Below, piece after piece: positions 32,281-42,543 of a stretch of 64,000 bases of DNA. Source of the DNA: Globisporangium splendens (lineage: Eukaryota; Oomycota; Peronosporomycetes; Pythiales; Pythiaceae); NCBI GenBank assembly GCA_006386115.1, contig VFIW01000007.1, positions 530,693 to 594,692 on the forward strand, in the 5' to 3' direction. Position numbers and translations under genes: made by a program. The notes under the pieces were generated by a model. It saw only the letters and a list, made by a program, of their open reading frames with translations. It was not told the DNA's origin and made no database searches. The first letter of the stretch is position 1. Each line of letters opens with the position of its first letter.

Positions 32281-33159
32281 TGCTTTGTGTATGTGTAAAT
32301 GTATGGAATGCGTTGTTCCGCCGCCTTCTCGCAGCGCCAGCTTCCCGCAAAGTGTCGTCTTGCGTTTCGCGTTGCCGTCTGTTTTTCTTCTTTTTTCCAT
32401 CTGGAGCAAACATTTCCGCTCTCTCTGCCACACACAGAGTGTGGGTGGGCAGTTGAGTCTCTTCAAAAGAGTAAGTGGCTGCGACGCGAGCCCGCAAACG
32501 GTTTTTGACTTAATTTTTGGCTGGTGGCTGGGGATCCAAGCACCAACGAATGCAGCCACTCAACGCCGATCTTTTGTGTTTTCAGAGCGAGGCGCCGAAT
32601 GATCCATACACACACAGAGAGACGAGTGCTGACCACACGCAGGTCCCACCCTCAAAGCACGCACGAGGTGCAACGCGAATTCGGCCGTGTTCCTTTTCCG
32701 TCTGCTTTTTTCCACGGATTTTTCCCTTCAGTGGCATCATTCTCTGCAATCGGCACTGTTATTATCTATAACCTTGTATGACTGATAAAGTGATGCAAAG
32801 CAGCTGCATGAGCTCAATGTCAGTCTGTCATCGAGAAATTGTACTTGTATGATATTGTATAATCCTGTGATAATTGATCAATGTGAAGCAGAACCATATA
32901 GTACTGTTAAGGTTGCCTAATTTGATAGTGGTACTGAAGAAAGTCCAGCATGTGTTGTTGAAGTTGGTACAAGTCACAGATGCACTTCAACAAGTAGTGG
33001 GCTCAATGTGGACAGCGCGTTAAACAATATGCGCATTGAGCCGCATCCACAGCGAAACGGAGCACTGTGGATGTGGTTGCCATTGCTGCTGCTGCATCGA
33101 CATGAGCACGAGCTCGAACCTCAGAGCCTTCACCTTCTCACTTGCGACATCCAAGACGC
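32281..33159. other. intergenic, about 880 nt
   Basis: Upstream region of the 411-aa gene on the left and the 3' flank of the EML pseudogene on the right. From about 32760 it is AT-rich with GTACTTGTA/ATAGTACTG-like words. No gene, RNA or repeat recognised. Confidence 0.4.
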
Positions 33160-36100
33160 CTAAGTGTGTTTGGTGCTGCTGGATCTGGGGGACAGGCTCG
33201 CTGGCTGCGTGAGCTTCCACTGGAAGATTGAGAGGTCGTTCCCGCCGAGCGAGATCAGGTACTTGTCGTCGCAGCTGAAGCGCACGTTCGTGACATGCGA
33301 CGAATGACCGCGTCCAGCAATGAACTTGGACTGAGACGCATACAGCAGCAACAACAATGAGGATATAAAGCATTAAACTGCAGGCGAAGAAATCGTGCGC
33401 ATGCATTGAAAACAAGCAACGTACCCCTTTCATGATGCACGGGTAGCGGAAGATCTTGACGAGACTCGAGTCGTCGCCCGTGGCGAGGATGGTGCGCGAG
33501 GACGACGCGCACACGGCGTTGATGTCGGTGCCGTCGGCGCACTCGGGACAGATCAGATGTCCTGCACGGGCCACCTCAGCGTGCACGTCCACGTTGCCCA
33601 AGCCACGTCCTTCAATGACGACGCCGAGCGCACTTGCTCGCTAGTCGAGGTGTCGAAAAAGAGGTACTCGTACGCGCCACCGTTCGACTGGATGTACTTG
33701 CTGTCCTCGGAGAAATCGAAATGCGTGATGTAGCTATTGTGTTTGGCAAACGGTTTGTGCTTCTTGGCATCGATTGCGCCGCTGTTCGTCCCACTCGAGA
33801 GTGAGTACAGATAGATCGCATTGTCATGGGACCCAAACGTGACGAGCCGACCACAGGGCGAAAACTTCACCTCGCTGATCCATTCCTTCGCCGGGGAGTC
33901 TTCAAAAAGCACTTTTGCGTCTGCTGTCTGCACATTCAAGAGCACGATCGCACCCTCTTTCGACTTGGCTTGGCCACTTTGCTTCCTAGGGGCTTTGCGC
34001 CGCACACCATTGTCGCCACCGAGACCAATCGCGAAGAGCACAGCATCGGGCGAGTACGCGCAGGCTCGGGATTTCGACGGAAGTCGAGTGAGCTGAGCCA
34101 GCTGTTTGGTCTACATATCCCACACGCGAAGTGTGCCGTCGTCACCTGTCGTCATGAACTCACGGCGGCTCGGATGTACAGCTAAACCCCATAATTCCGA
34201 GCTGTAATGTCCGGAGAACAGAGGTTTACCGCCATTCAGCAGCGTCCCTGAGGACACATCCACCTCGATGATGTCGCTGGATCGGGTCCCGATAAGTAGT
34301 TTTTGACCATTCGCGCTCAGGAACGCGCTGCAAATGGCTCTCTGAAGGCACCCGGTATCCATCGCGACTAAATCGAAGCATTTCAGTGACTGGAAATTTG
34401 CATTCCACATCACCACTTCGCCATCTTTGCCCCCACTGAGCAACACCCCTGTTGCTGACATTTTGCTTTCTGGAGTGCCGAGCTTGTCCGAGCTATGAGC
34501 GCACACGACTGTCGTCTCACCTTCATGCGCTTTGACGGTCCTGGAGACTTCGCCACCTCGCCACACGTACAACTCACCACTCGCTGTTCCTGCCACAAAT
34601 TCGTCTCCAAACACACATCCAGAGGGGAAACTCTGCAACGTTCCCTTCTTCCCGACTTTGCCTTTCTTGGAAGTCATAGATTTGCCCTCAATCGTCCAGA
34701 ACAAGACGTGCTTTGCCCCACCAGTGACGATGGCACTGCTGCTGCTGGTACTGGAAAACGATGTAAAATGGCTGACGCCTTTATCCCCTTTCGACGTTGC
34801 ACGAAGCTTCGCCAATATCCACGAGCCATTGCTGGCGTCTTCCCAGAGCGCGACCGAGTGGTCGTCATCGTCGCCAACACTCACGAGCACCTTCATGTCG
34901 GCGCTGAACGCCAACGACACCACGCCACGGATGTGAAACCCTTTCACTTCGCACCGCAATTCGCCAGTGTGAGCATCCCAGAGACGAATAACGGGCTTCT
35001 TGCCTCGTTCGCCCGTTGCGACAATGTCCCTCTTCAAATCGGAAATCGTAAAGCTCATGATGTCGTCGTTATGGCATAGATGATGGCGCTGCAAGTGAGT
35101 GACCGGGTCGTAGATGCTGCCGTGTGGTACACGATTTCATCACGATCATTGTAGATGAGGTTTTGGTGCGATAACTCGGTTTGATACCCATACACCCAGT
35201 CAAGCTCGAGCTGGAGATCAGGCTCGCGGGAGTTTAGCGTCGGCGCATTGCTTGGCGCAACGATGGCTCCGACTCACGGCTTGACGGCCATAAACTCATC
35301 GCCCGAAGGATCATCCATCAAGTTATTGTCTTCGTCGTCATCTCCATCATCGTCTTCGTCTTGATTGTTCATAGTACTAAACTTTCCATGAAGTGCCTCT
35401 TGCCGGTTTCCAGTAGCTCCCTCCTCGCCGTCGTTCATGACTTTCCACTCCATGATGCATCGATGGTTTCCTCCGACACTTATCACGTGAGTATCATCCA
35501 CACTCCATCGGACATTCGTGACGTGAGACGAATGACCACAATTTTCTGTGGAACTCGCATTTTTGGCGACGCACGGGAAGCGATACAATTTGACGAGTCC
35601 AAAGTCATCCGACGTCGCAAGTAGGTTGCCTTTTGAGTTGCGATCGACGGCATTCACGTCGGTGCCGTCGGAGCACGGGGACCAGGTGCCCTGAACTGGC
35701 CACCCGAGTACACATGTCCACGTCTGCCATTGCGTGTCCTTCGTGCTGCTAGCGGACATGATGTGTCTGCCGTTGGTCGCATCGCTGAAGTGAAGCTCGT
35801 AGGCGCCACAGTTGCTTTGAAGGATTTTGCTGTCGCGTGAAAAGTCGATATGGGTGATGTAGCTCTGATGTCTCGCAAACGTTGCAGTCTTGGTCACCTT
35901 TTTGCAGCTGGCATCGTGGATTTTGTGCAAGTAGATGTGGTGATCATGGGAACCAACGGCCAGGATAGAGCCATTCGGAGAGAATTTCATCTCGCTGATG
36001 GGCTGCTTCGAAGGTTTGTCTTCAAACAGTTTCACTAGGTCACCATAGTGGAGAAGCACAATGCTTCCTGTCTTGACTTGCAAGGCTTTCGATGGCGCTT

Positions 36101-36785
36101 GCTGGGCATTTCGACACCCGTAGCCTACTGCAACCGCATCCAAGCGGTCGTCAACAGCACATACGCGAGCCATACAGTCCAGCTTCTTGGTGCGTAGCTG
36201 AACTTTTGTGCGCAAGCACCAAACTCGAAGCGTTTGATCATCTCCAACCGTGCAGTATTCTGATTTCTTTGGGTGGCAAGCGAGTCCCCAGACCTCCATG
36301 TTGTAGTGGCCCTGTGTGATGATATTGAACGAGATACCAGATCTGCTTGCATCAACTTCAAGCAGGTCGCTTCCGCCTGTACCGACCAGAAACACTCTCG
36401 AAGAGCGGTTGCTTGTACACACTGATCGAATGGACGAATTGTAGAGCCACACTGCAGCTGCTTGCTGTTTCAGATCCACAGTGGCCAGTGGCTTCACGTC
36501 CGAGTCCCAGATCATGATCTTGGAGTCTTTCCTACCCGAGGCGAGTTCGTGTCCATCTTTCCCACTAGAGTGAAGGCATTGGACTCATGGCCAGTCACAA
36601 TCCTCAATAGATCATTCGACGCCTAGAAAACGTAGAGATCACCATTCGAGGCACCCGCCACGACCAATTTACCAAATGAGACAATGCATTCAAACGCCGT
36701 CGGTGCTTCCCCATCTTTATGTTTGGCTTTACCAAAAATCGCCTTCTTGGACGTGAGATTTTTCGCGCGGTACCAGGCTTCATAG
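33160..36785 (-). pseudogene. EML-type HELP/WD40 protein, two tandem modules, decayed and truncated
   Basis: Echinoderm-microtubule-associated-protein-like (EML) sequence runs through this span on the minus strand. Module 1 covers about 36785-35280 and module 2 about 35275-33160. Both contain WGLAVHPS-type and THFDFSEDSKYIQSN-type blades, and module 2 ends in GHSSHVTNVRFSCDDKYLIS. Module 2 begins with a HELP-like PDLQLELDWVYGYQ. Breaks: stop at 36623-36625; frameshift near 36575; a TGA at 35274-35276 where module-linker sequences normally have Trp; frameshift near 35125; TAG at 34111-34113; frameshift near 33566. One GT-AG intron remains near 33425-33330. The 5' end is missing and replaced by virus-like DNA. 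It could be misread as two genes, but the sequence crosses the internal stop without loss of homology. Confidence 0.82.
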
Positions 36786-37650
36786 GGCGAGACTTGCGGG
36801 CCTTCTTGTGGTAAATCATTTTGATCATCCCCATCATTTTGTCCTGCTTGAAGTCCCCGGTGACCATCACCGGCGTGCTGAACTTGATCAGCATCCCGGA
36901 ATAGCGTTCGGGGTTGAAGGTGATGCTATCGACGGGAAGTGGCGTTCGGTTCTGCGACCGATACGCAAGAATGCATCTCTCGAGCGCGGCAAGATCGAGA
37001 AAGGGAACCAATTGGAACCGCTTGCTGTTCTCGACGATGATGCGCGTCTCCACCATACAGTCACTCGCCATCAAAGTGGATGACTTGTAGTTCTGCAGAA
37101 TTGGAGAGAGATAGCTCACGTCGACAGGCTTCTCCGGGTTGAGCATTAGCGCTTTGGGGTAGCTGTTGATATAGGACACCATCACAGTAAGGATGTCCTC
37201 CAAGAGCTCGTCGTTGCGCTTCGACAGTTTGCCGATACCGGGAATCTGCAGGCGACCGTTCGTGAACAGCTTCACCTGATAGGAATGCTCCGTATCTTTG
37301 TCAGACACGATTGTGAACGTTATCTGCGAATTGAAGTGCCTGCCAAGTCCTTGCTTGCGCGAGACCGATTGTCCGCCGCGATCCTTCTTCTTGGACATGC
37401 GGTCTTTATAGCAGGGCCATAGCTTGTACTCCTCCAGAATCTTGTATCCGTAGTTGCATCCGATCTCCACAATGCGATTCGTTAGACCGATGTGGTTGAT
37501 GGCGTCGACCTTATCGAACTTGACGTTCGTGATTATCCCGTCCAAGGTCATGGTGGACAGAACGATGTCGCTCGAGGCGATGTTTTCATTGCGGTCACCC
37601 GGCAGAATTAGGTTGTCAAGAGCGCCAACGTGTTCGGTGATAGAAGCCAT
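36604..37650 (-). CDS. NCLDV-type TBP-like protein, 3' end fused to host EML
   Basis: Open from ATG 37650. Residues to about 285 look viral. They include LDGIITNVKFDKVDAINHIG and the motif KLFTNGRLQIPGIG, which resembles the half-repeat of TATA-binding proteins as found in giant-virus homologues. A TBP-like role in viral transcription initiation is an inference. From about 36785 the frame runs into EML sequence read in a different frame, so the last 50-60 residues are not original. An ATATATACTATTCG stretch lies just upstream of the start. This gene marks the left junction of the inserted block. Confidence 0.5.
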   Translation of the reverse strand: MASITEHVGALDNLILPGDRNENIASSDIVLSTMTLDGIITNVKFDKVDAINHIGLTNRIVEIGCNYGYKILEEYKLWPCYKDRMSKKKDRGGQSVSRKQGLGRHFNSQITFTIVSDKDTEHSYQVKLFTNGRLQIPGIGKLSKRNDELLEDILTVMVSYINSYPKALMLNPEKPVDVSYLSPILQNYKSSTLMASDCMVETRIIVENSKRFQLVPFLDLAALERCILAYRSQNRTPLPVDSITFNPERYSGMLIKFSTPVMVTGDFKQDKMMGMIKMIYHKKARKSRPMKPGTARKISRPRRRFLVKPNIKMGKHRRRLNALSHLVNWSWRVPRMVISTFSRRRMIY

Positions 37651-37764
37651 TGCCACAGAGTGCAAAATCGAATAGTATATATCTGGCGTGCTTACTCAAA
37701 TTTGCGCCACGGCGTGACCGACAGTTTACCAAAATTACCTCGAGCGCGCAGACGAACGGGAGCT

Positions 37765-38346
37765 ATGGAGAACATTGTGCGCAAGTACAACGCCTCCAAT
37801 GCGTCGAATCTCGAGTTGGAGATATCGTACACAGCCGAGCTTGCCCAGTTCCCGGAACTGTGTGAATCGTTCCGATCGCTAAGCGAACGGGTCGAGATCG
37901 TTCAAAACGTGGATGTCTACTACTCCGACAACTCTCGCCGAACCATCGCTTTTGTAGATGGAACGAATCAACACGCCGATGTGTATATCCGGAAGGAGCT
38001 CCTCGCAAAGCCTCTCTGGCTCGGCGACGCGATAAAGATGAAGCTGAACGTGGAGACGCCTGTACCCCCGTCTACTACATCGATCAAGTCTATTCGAGCC
38101 AAGCTTCGTGCTCGCTTCATCTTGGATGCCAAGTTTGGCATTGAACTAGATCTAATTAAGAAAATCGACAAGAACGCCGGCACCTTGAAACAAATCGTCG
38201 GCACCCTGTTCACGGATCGCCCCTTTATTGATACGGATATCTCACTGTTCGACGAGCTGAAGATCGAGACGGAGTTCAAGGCCAAACCGATCGACATACA
38301 AGATCTCAACCGCAGCATGGACCTCATCAGCGCCACGCTGGATTAA
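37765..38346 (+). CDS. capping-enzyme triphosphatase-like protein (viral)
   Basis: 193 residues from ATG 37765. An N-terminal strand with alternating acids (LELEISYTAEL), a middle RAKLRARFILDAKFGIELDL strand pair and a late ELKIETEFKAK strand fit the tunnel-fold RNA triphosphatase of viral mRNA capping enzymes, where paired Glu residues bind metal. Viral capping proteins usually continue into a guanylyltransferase domain, which is absent, so this is either a split domain or a remnant. The assignment is by pattern, not by a close match. It is divergent from the TBP-like gene, sharing 114 nt with an ATAGTAT word. Confidence 0.4.
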   Translation: MENIVRKYNASNASNLELEISYTAELAQFPELCESFRSLSERVEIVQNVDVYYSDNSRRTIAFVDGTNQHADVYIRKELLAKPLWLGDAIKMKLNVETPVPPSTTSIKSIRAKLRARFILDAKFGIELDLIKKIDKNAGTLKQIVGTLFTDRPFIDTDISLFDELKIETEFKAKPIDIQDLNRSMDLISATLD

Positions 38347-38506
38347 ATCATGGGCCTCTTATACATCTTCGTCGCCGACAAGAGCTGGGCAGGAACGACG
38401 TATTCCTCAAAGCAGTTCACTAGATACACAGCGCTCTGACTGGACGACGTAAAGCGAAGCAGTTTGGGATTTTTGTTTAATATAAAAAAGAAAGCCAGAC
38501 AACTAG

Positions 38507-39070
38507 ATGGCGCGGCCGAGCAGCCAAAGCGGAGCGAAATTGATTCTGACAGAAAAGAGTATACGCTCAACTGCAACCGACATGAGCATGGACGCGTTCA
38601 CTCTGGAGTCTTTGAAAGCGAAGCTGCGCGACCATCCCTATGAGATCATCTATCTCAATGATAGTGGCAGCTCCTGGATCATCCACGCGAAGCGCTTTGC
38701 TACTGTCGAGTCGTTCGACGCCTGCTGGGCGCTACACCCCGCTGCCAAGCGCAGCATCTTGATATGGGGCAGGCCCGTGGCGCTTCCGCGCTTCGTCGAG
38801 AACTACGGCGTCGACTACAAGTTTTCTGGATCGTTGTTCCGCGGGCAGGAGATGCCTGAAGTAATGCGCCCCGCCATTGAGCGGCTGCAGTCGCTGGTGG
38901 TTGACAAGGCTGGCGAGACGATGCTCAACAACTGTTCAACGAACTGGTACGAGACGGGTGAGAACTACATCGGGCCGCACTGCGACAATGAGAGGGAGCT
39001 CTATGCAACCTCCCCTGTGTTGACTCTATCGCTGGGCGCCACGCGCAGCGTTCTCGGGCAAACATGGTGA
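38507..39070 (+). pseudogene. AlkB-like 2OG-Fe(II) oxygenase, 3' truncated
   Basis: 187 codons. The C-terminal part has the AlkB core: FVENYGVDYKFSG, NNCSTNWYETGENYIGPHCDNE with the iron-binding H-x-D, then LTLSLGATRS. AlkB enzymes repair alkylated nucleic acids by oxidation. The frame stops just after GATRS, before the second iron-binding His and the 2OG-binding Arg region, so the enzyme cannot be complete. The break lies about 130 nt from the stop codon of the CRN effector gene, so an insertion or rearrangement there is likely. Confidence 0.7.
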
Positions 39071-39197
39071 CAACGAAAGCGCCCGTCAGTATTGCCTTTG
39101 CCGTTGAGTAACTGCCATAACACTGGTTCCCCTCGATCGCTCACATTTTTTTTACTTTCCTACGAACTAATTGATCTTCGTCATACTCGTGCTCCAA

Positions 39198-40379
39198 TCA
39201 GCACAGAATCGCGTAGATTCGGCTGGCGACACGCTTCAGCTCGTCACGAAGTCCCGACTCGGGATTGATCTTATCCTTGAACTCCTCGATACCGGACACC
39301 GTGCGCTTTAGGAAACGCCATTCTTCGTAGTTCGTTACGATCCCGTACATGACATCCTCATCGTTCTGTTCCACAGAGACTTCCATTCCCAGAACACTCT
39401 GCGCCTTGCCCTTGCGGAACTGCTCATCCTTCGCCTCAATCACGCAAATGCTCTTCTTCCCACGCGAGATCAGGAAGTCGACCACACCGTTCGCACGCAC
39501 GTAATCCCCCTCCATCTTCACCTGGATCCCCAGCTTCATACGATCTCGGAACAACTCGTCTTCTTTTCTGAACAGATACACCACGTTCTCGAAGAGAGTG
39601 CTCATCAACTGCACCCGCGTCGCCTCGTTGCCGGATATCTCTTCGTCGTACACGTATGACTTGATGGTGACGGCTTTTGTCATCTCATCCAGTACATCAT
39701 CGTTGATGGCAGGCAGATTGGTTGTCATCAATTTGTAGAACTCGCTAGTGCGCTCAGCTGGAGTCGGTATGAAGCGCTTAGGGAGCGATTCATAGGTGAC
39801 CGACGAAAATGGTTTGCTTGCCGTAACGTCTTGATCATTGAGCAGCGCAATATTTAGTTCGTCCCAGGCACGCTTCTGGTTCAGCGGGATTCGTGCGAGA
39901 CGTTCCAGTCTCTCTTGCTCTTCCCGTGCTAGAAGTTCCTGCCACTCTCGTTCCTTTTGTGTCTGATGTTGAAGCTGTTTTAATGCTAGTTGTTTCCGAA
40001 TAGCATCCACATTCTCGATTATGCGTTCTTTCTCGCCCTGAGGCAACCGCACCAGCACATAAATCACTTCTTCATCTGGAGCGTTAGCGAACACCTCGTC
40101 GATACTGAGCGTTGGTCTGAGCGGGTGTGCCTCAAGAAGATCTTGCACTTTGCTGGCATCTCCGTGCTCAAGCGCGTCAACGTCGTCGGACTCATCGGAA
40201 AGCCAGTTCTCCCCGCGCTTGGCAGCGAAGAGTGTGAGCCGGTTCGCATCTAGGTGGCCAAACGCGTGCGGCTTCTTGTGCTTGATTGCCTCCTTCAAAT
40301 CCCCCACCGTTGAGCTGGCCTCGATGTCAACGGGGAACGCGCTCTCGGCGACGCCGATCTGCATGCAGAAGAGCTTCAT
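39198..40379 (-). CDS. Crinkler (CRN)-type effector with PD-(D/E)XK-like nuclease domain
   Basis: 393 residues, single exon. The N-terminus is CRN-like: KLFCMQIGVAESAFPVDIEA, VGDLKEAIK, RLTLFAAKRGENWL (a variant of the LFLAK motif) and an HVLV-like YVLVRLPQG at the domain end near residue 115. A Glu/Arg-rich helix follows. The C-terminal domain has NGVVDFLI then ICVIEAKDEQ, which fits the D...ExK core of the restriction-endonuclease-like fold found in some CRN C-termini. CRN proteins are delivered into host cells or act between cells. It lies inside the virus-like block on the opposite strand from its neighbours, and appears intact. Confidence 0.85.
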   Translation of the reverse strand: MKLFCMQIGVAESAFPVDIEASSTVGDLKEAIKHKKPHAFGHLDANRLTLFAAKRGENWLSDESDDVDALEHGDASKVQDLLEAHPLRPTLSIDEVFANAPDEEVIYVLVRLPQGEKERIIENVDAIRKQLALKQLQHQTQKEREWQELLAREEQERLERLARIPLNQKRAWDELNIALLNDQDVTASKPFSSVTYESLPKRFIPTPAERTSEFYKLMTTNLPAINDDVLDEMTKAVTIKSYVYDEEISGNEATRVQLMSTLFENVVYLFRKEDELFRDRMKLGIQVKMEGDYVRANGVVDFLISRGKKSICVIEAKDEQFRKGKAQSVLGMEVSVEQNDEDVMYGIVTNYEEWRFLKRTVSGIEEFKDKINPESGLRDELKRVASRIYAILC

Positions 40380-40570
40380 CCTCGCGTCGAAGTGAAAATC
40401 AAACTGATGCTTTCTTTAGGCAGTTACCTAAATAATGGTGGACCACATTACTCAGGGTGAAATGTATCATTTTCCATTCTGTTTCTCAGTTCATAGTCAG
40501 TGTGACAGGTTTTCGAGGCGGAGGACATGCAACTGAATTCGTCTCAATGCTGATTGATAGAAGTATAACC

Positions 40571-41107
40571 ATGGACGCAAATGCGATCAACGCTCTGTGC
40601 GACACGCTGGTTGACCAAGCGATCGTAACCAGATGTAAGCAAACGTATATGCTTGAGTCGCTCGACGTCTACAAGCGAGCTACAATGCTCCTCGGGTACT
40701 TCTCCCAGCTCAAAGACTATCTTTCTGAATACAACAACCTCCACGCCAAAGTGCTAACGCGACGGAGAGACATAGTGGATCGGTATCAACACATACTAGT
40801 GCATGACTATCAGCATATCTACAAACAGCTATTGGTTCCGCCGACCGGGACGGACTGGTACGCGCAAGGCGTAGCCAAGTACAGAAAGGTGCGCCAATAT
40901 AGTATCAACTACTACGGACTCAAACTCCATGCCGAACTCGAGAACGATCCAGTTCGTGCCGCAGACATGAAGAAGCTGATCGAAACGATTGTTATGCTTG
41001 ATATGTACTACGAGATCTACGACGACACGATCAGTAACCTAATGGCCGCCAGTGTCAAGTTCGAGCAAATCATGGGCAAGCAGTTCACGGAGTTTGTTCA
41101 ACTGTAA
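40571..41107 (+). CDS. unrecognised viral-type protein, 178 aa
   Basis: From ATG 40571. An all-helical, charged protein with many Tyr residues (DIVDRYQHILVHDYQHIYKQ). It sits in the virus-like block, without introns, 25 nt from the stop of the convergent RNase H gene. No family recognised. The frame is open upstream to 40457, but the ATG at 40571 follows a better leader. Confidence 0.55.
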   Translation: MDANAINALCDTLVDQAIVTRCKQTYMLESLDVYKRATMLLGYFSQLKDYLSEYNNLHAKVLTRRRDIVDRYQHILVHDYQHIYKQLLVPPTGTDWYAQGVAKYRKVRQYSINYYGLKLHAELENDPVRAADMKKLIETIVMLDMYYEIYDDTISNLMAASVKFEQIMGKQFTEFVQL

Positions 41108-41132
41108 AAAAAGAGAACGAAGCCGTGCGCAG

Positions 41133-41771
41133 TCAGGAAACGATAGTGAAGTCGCTCGATGAGTTCTTGGCAGCGCTTGTGGCAAGCACATCAGCGACGT
41201 CATTGCCGTCGGCGTGCGCTGTTCGTTTCCCCTTCTGATGAGAGCGCACGTGCGTGAACTTGATCGTGATACCGTTTTGCTGGAGGCGCTCGGTGTAGTA
41301 GCGCATCATTAGCAAGATATCTGGGTTCTTTTTTTGGAGCAGAGTGTTTCTGCGGATCCACCCGGGCATCCACTGCTCAACTACGTTGATCCAAAACTCC
41401 GAATCGGTTACGATCTCGACGGTGATCGGATTGATCACCAGCGCCTCTTTCAACTCGTTTTGAGTGTGGTGGGTTATGAAGCCATCGATTGAGTAGGCGT
41501 TTGCCAAGCCCTTTATCACATCGGTAGTGGATTGGTTGACGAGCACTTCGTTGTATAGAGACAGCGTGGACACGATGGCGAGTCCCTCCATGCGGATGTT
41601 GGTCACGTAGAAGGTTTCTCCTTTGTATTCCATGCGCTCCCCTTTTCGATTGATTTTCGTTGGGGGATCCAAAATAGACGACTTCATGATGAAGATGCCG
41701 AAGCAGCCTCGAGCAGAAGCGGTTCCATTCTTTTTGCAAGCGCCGTCGGTGTAGATGAGCACCGTAGCCAT
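41133..41771 (-). CDS. RNase H1-like protein (viral type)
   Basis: 212 residues, intact. RNase H cleaves RNA in RNA-DNA hybrids. The four acidic active-site positions are visible: Asp in LIYTDGAC, Glu in RMEGLAIV, Asp in IVTDSEFW and Asp in GNDVADVLA, with a THVRSHQKG segment holding the active-site-loop His. The length and insertions are closer to large-DNA-virus RNase H proteins than to the RNase H domains of elements A, B and C in this window, with which it shares only the core motifs. A GGGTATATATTATCC word lies just upstream of the start. Confidence 0.8.
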   Translation of the reverse strand: MATVLIYTDGACKKNGTASARGCFGIFIMKSSILDPPTKINRKGERMEYKGETFYVTNIRMEGLAIVSTLSLYNEVLVNQSTTDVIKGLANAYSIDGFITHHTQNELKEALVINPITVEIVTDSEFWINVVEQWMPGWIRRNTLLQKKNPDILLMMRYYTERLQQNGITIKFTHVRSHQKGKRTAHADGNDVADVLATSAAKNSSSDFTIVS

Positions 41772-41841
41772 GATGGGTATATATTATCCTAGGCGAATCA
41801 ATACCAGATTTGAATTACTCGTGGCTTCTGACATAGTCCGT

Positions 41842-42000
41842 CTATCTTCGCATGAACTGATCGATCTCATCTAATAGATCGAATTGATCGCAGTTGTCTG
41901 GCTCTGGAAGTGAAGGGGGATCGGACAAAAGCGGGAGGTCTGGTTTCTTGTCGGACTTCTTCTTCTTGACCGATGTGCTAATCATCACAAGCAAGATCTT
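41842..42000 (-). pseudogene. C-terminal remnant of a small viral-type protein
   Basis: A Lys- then Asp/Pro-rich tail (KKKKSDKKPDLPLL ... DEIDQFMRR) ends at 41842. Its open frame starts inside the 76-bp inverted repeat at 42001-42076, so the original N-terminus has been cut off by that insertion. No function can be assigned. Confidence 0.5.
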
Positions 42001-42432
42001 TATAAGGTGAGGTATATTTAGGTTCATCGTCGTGACCTACAATATCCATTCTCCTACCTAATCTTCATTACGAATTGAGATGGTGGACTCAGCCGCCAAC
42101 CTAGCCATGGATACCAGAACCTCAACGCAGGTTCACTTCCCAACCCATCGAGCTGCTTTCAACAATCTCACCCAGGATCTTGACAACGACGTCATGCATT
42201 GGCTTATGCGAAGTTCGGAAGACCCACGGTCATTGGACAACACAAGGCAGCCTCACATAGGACCAAGAGAACATGCCATCCTGGTCAGAGATTATTTAGC
42301 ATTCAGAAGTGATCTAGTGCAATCCGCGCTTTAGACACATTTACACTCCTAGATGAAATTCGTAATGAAGATTAGGTAGGAGAATGGATATTGTAGGTCA
42401 CGACGATGAACCTAAATATACCTCACCTTATA
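42001..42432. mobile_element. 432-bp fold-back element made from a non-LTR 3' end
   Basis: Bases 42001-42076 and 42357-42432 are perfect inverted copies of each other (76 bp). The interior (42077-42356, plus strand) encodes the last 85 codons of the RNase H region of the element B/C family (shared words include NLAMDTRTSTQVHFPTHRAA) and its 3' UTR. The same 3' UTR ends element C at 58797. The right copy has a TAAA-repeat tail. The left copy is a reversed duplicate of the 3' UTR end. No target duplication is obvious. Confidence 0.85.
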
Positions 42433-42543
42433 AATAAATAAATGTTTGGATGTATGTCAATGATATTCTATATACGGGTCGATATACTAGACTACAAATA
42501 TAAAATAATTCACAGCCATGTTCCGCCGATCAGGTCGCCGTGC

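Noticed and set aside
32281..32559. 93-codon N-terminal extension of the 411-aa protein
   Set aside because: Reads through T/C tracts and repeats typical of leader; the ATG at 32280 is a better start.
33553..36515. Two or three separate WD40 genes
   Set aside because: EML homology crosses the stops and frameshifts continuously, so one decayed gene is the simpler reading.
42001..42432. Classical DNA transposon with terminal inverted repeats
   Set aside because: The repeats are the 3' UTR of the element B/C retrotransposon family, and no transposase is present.
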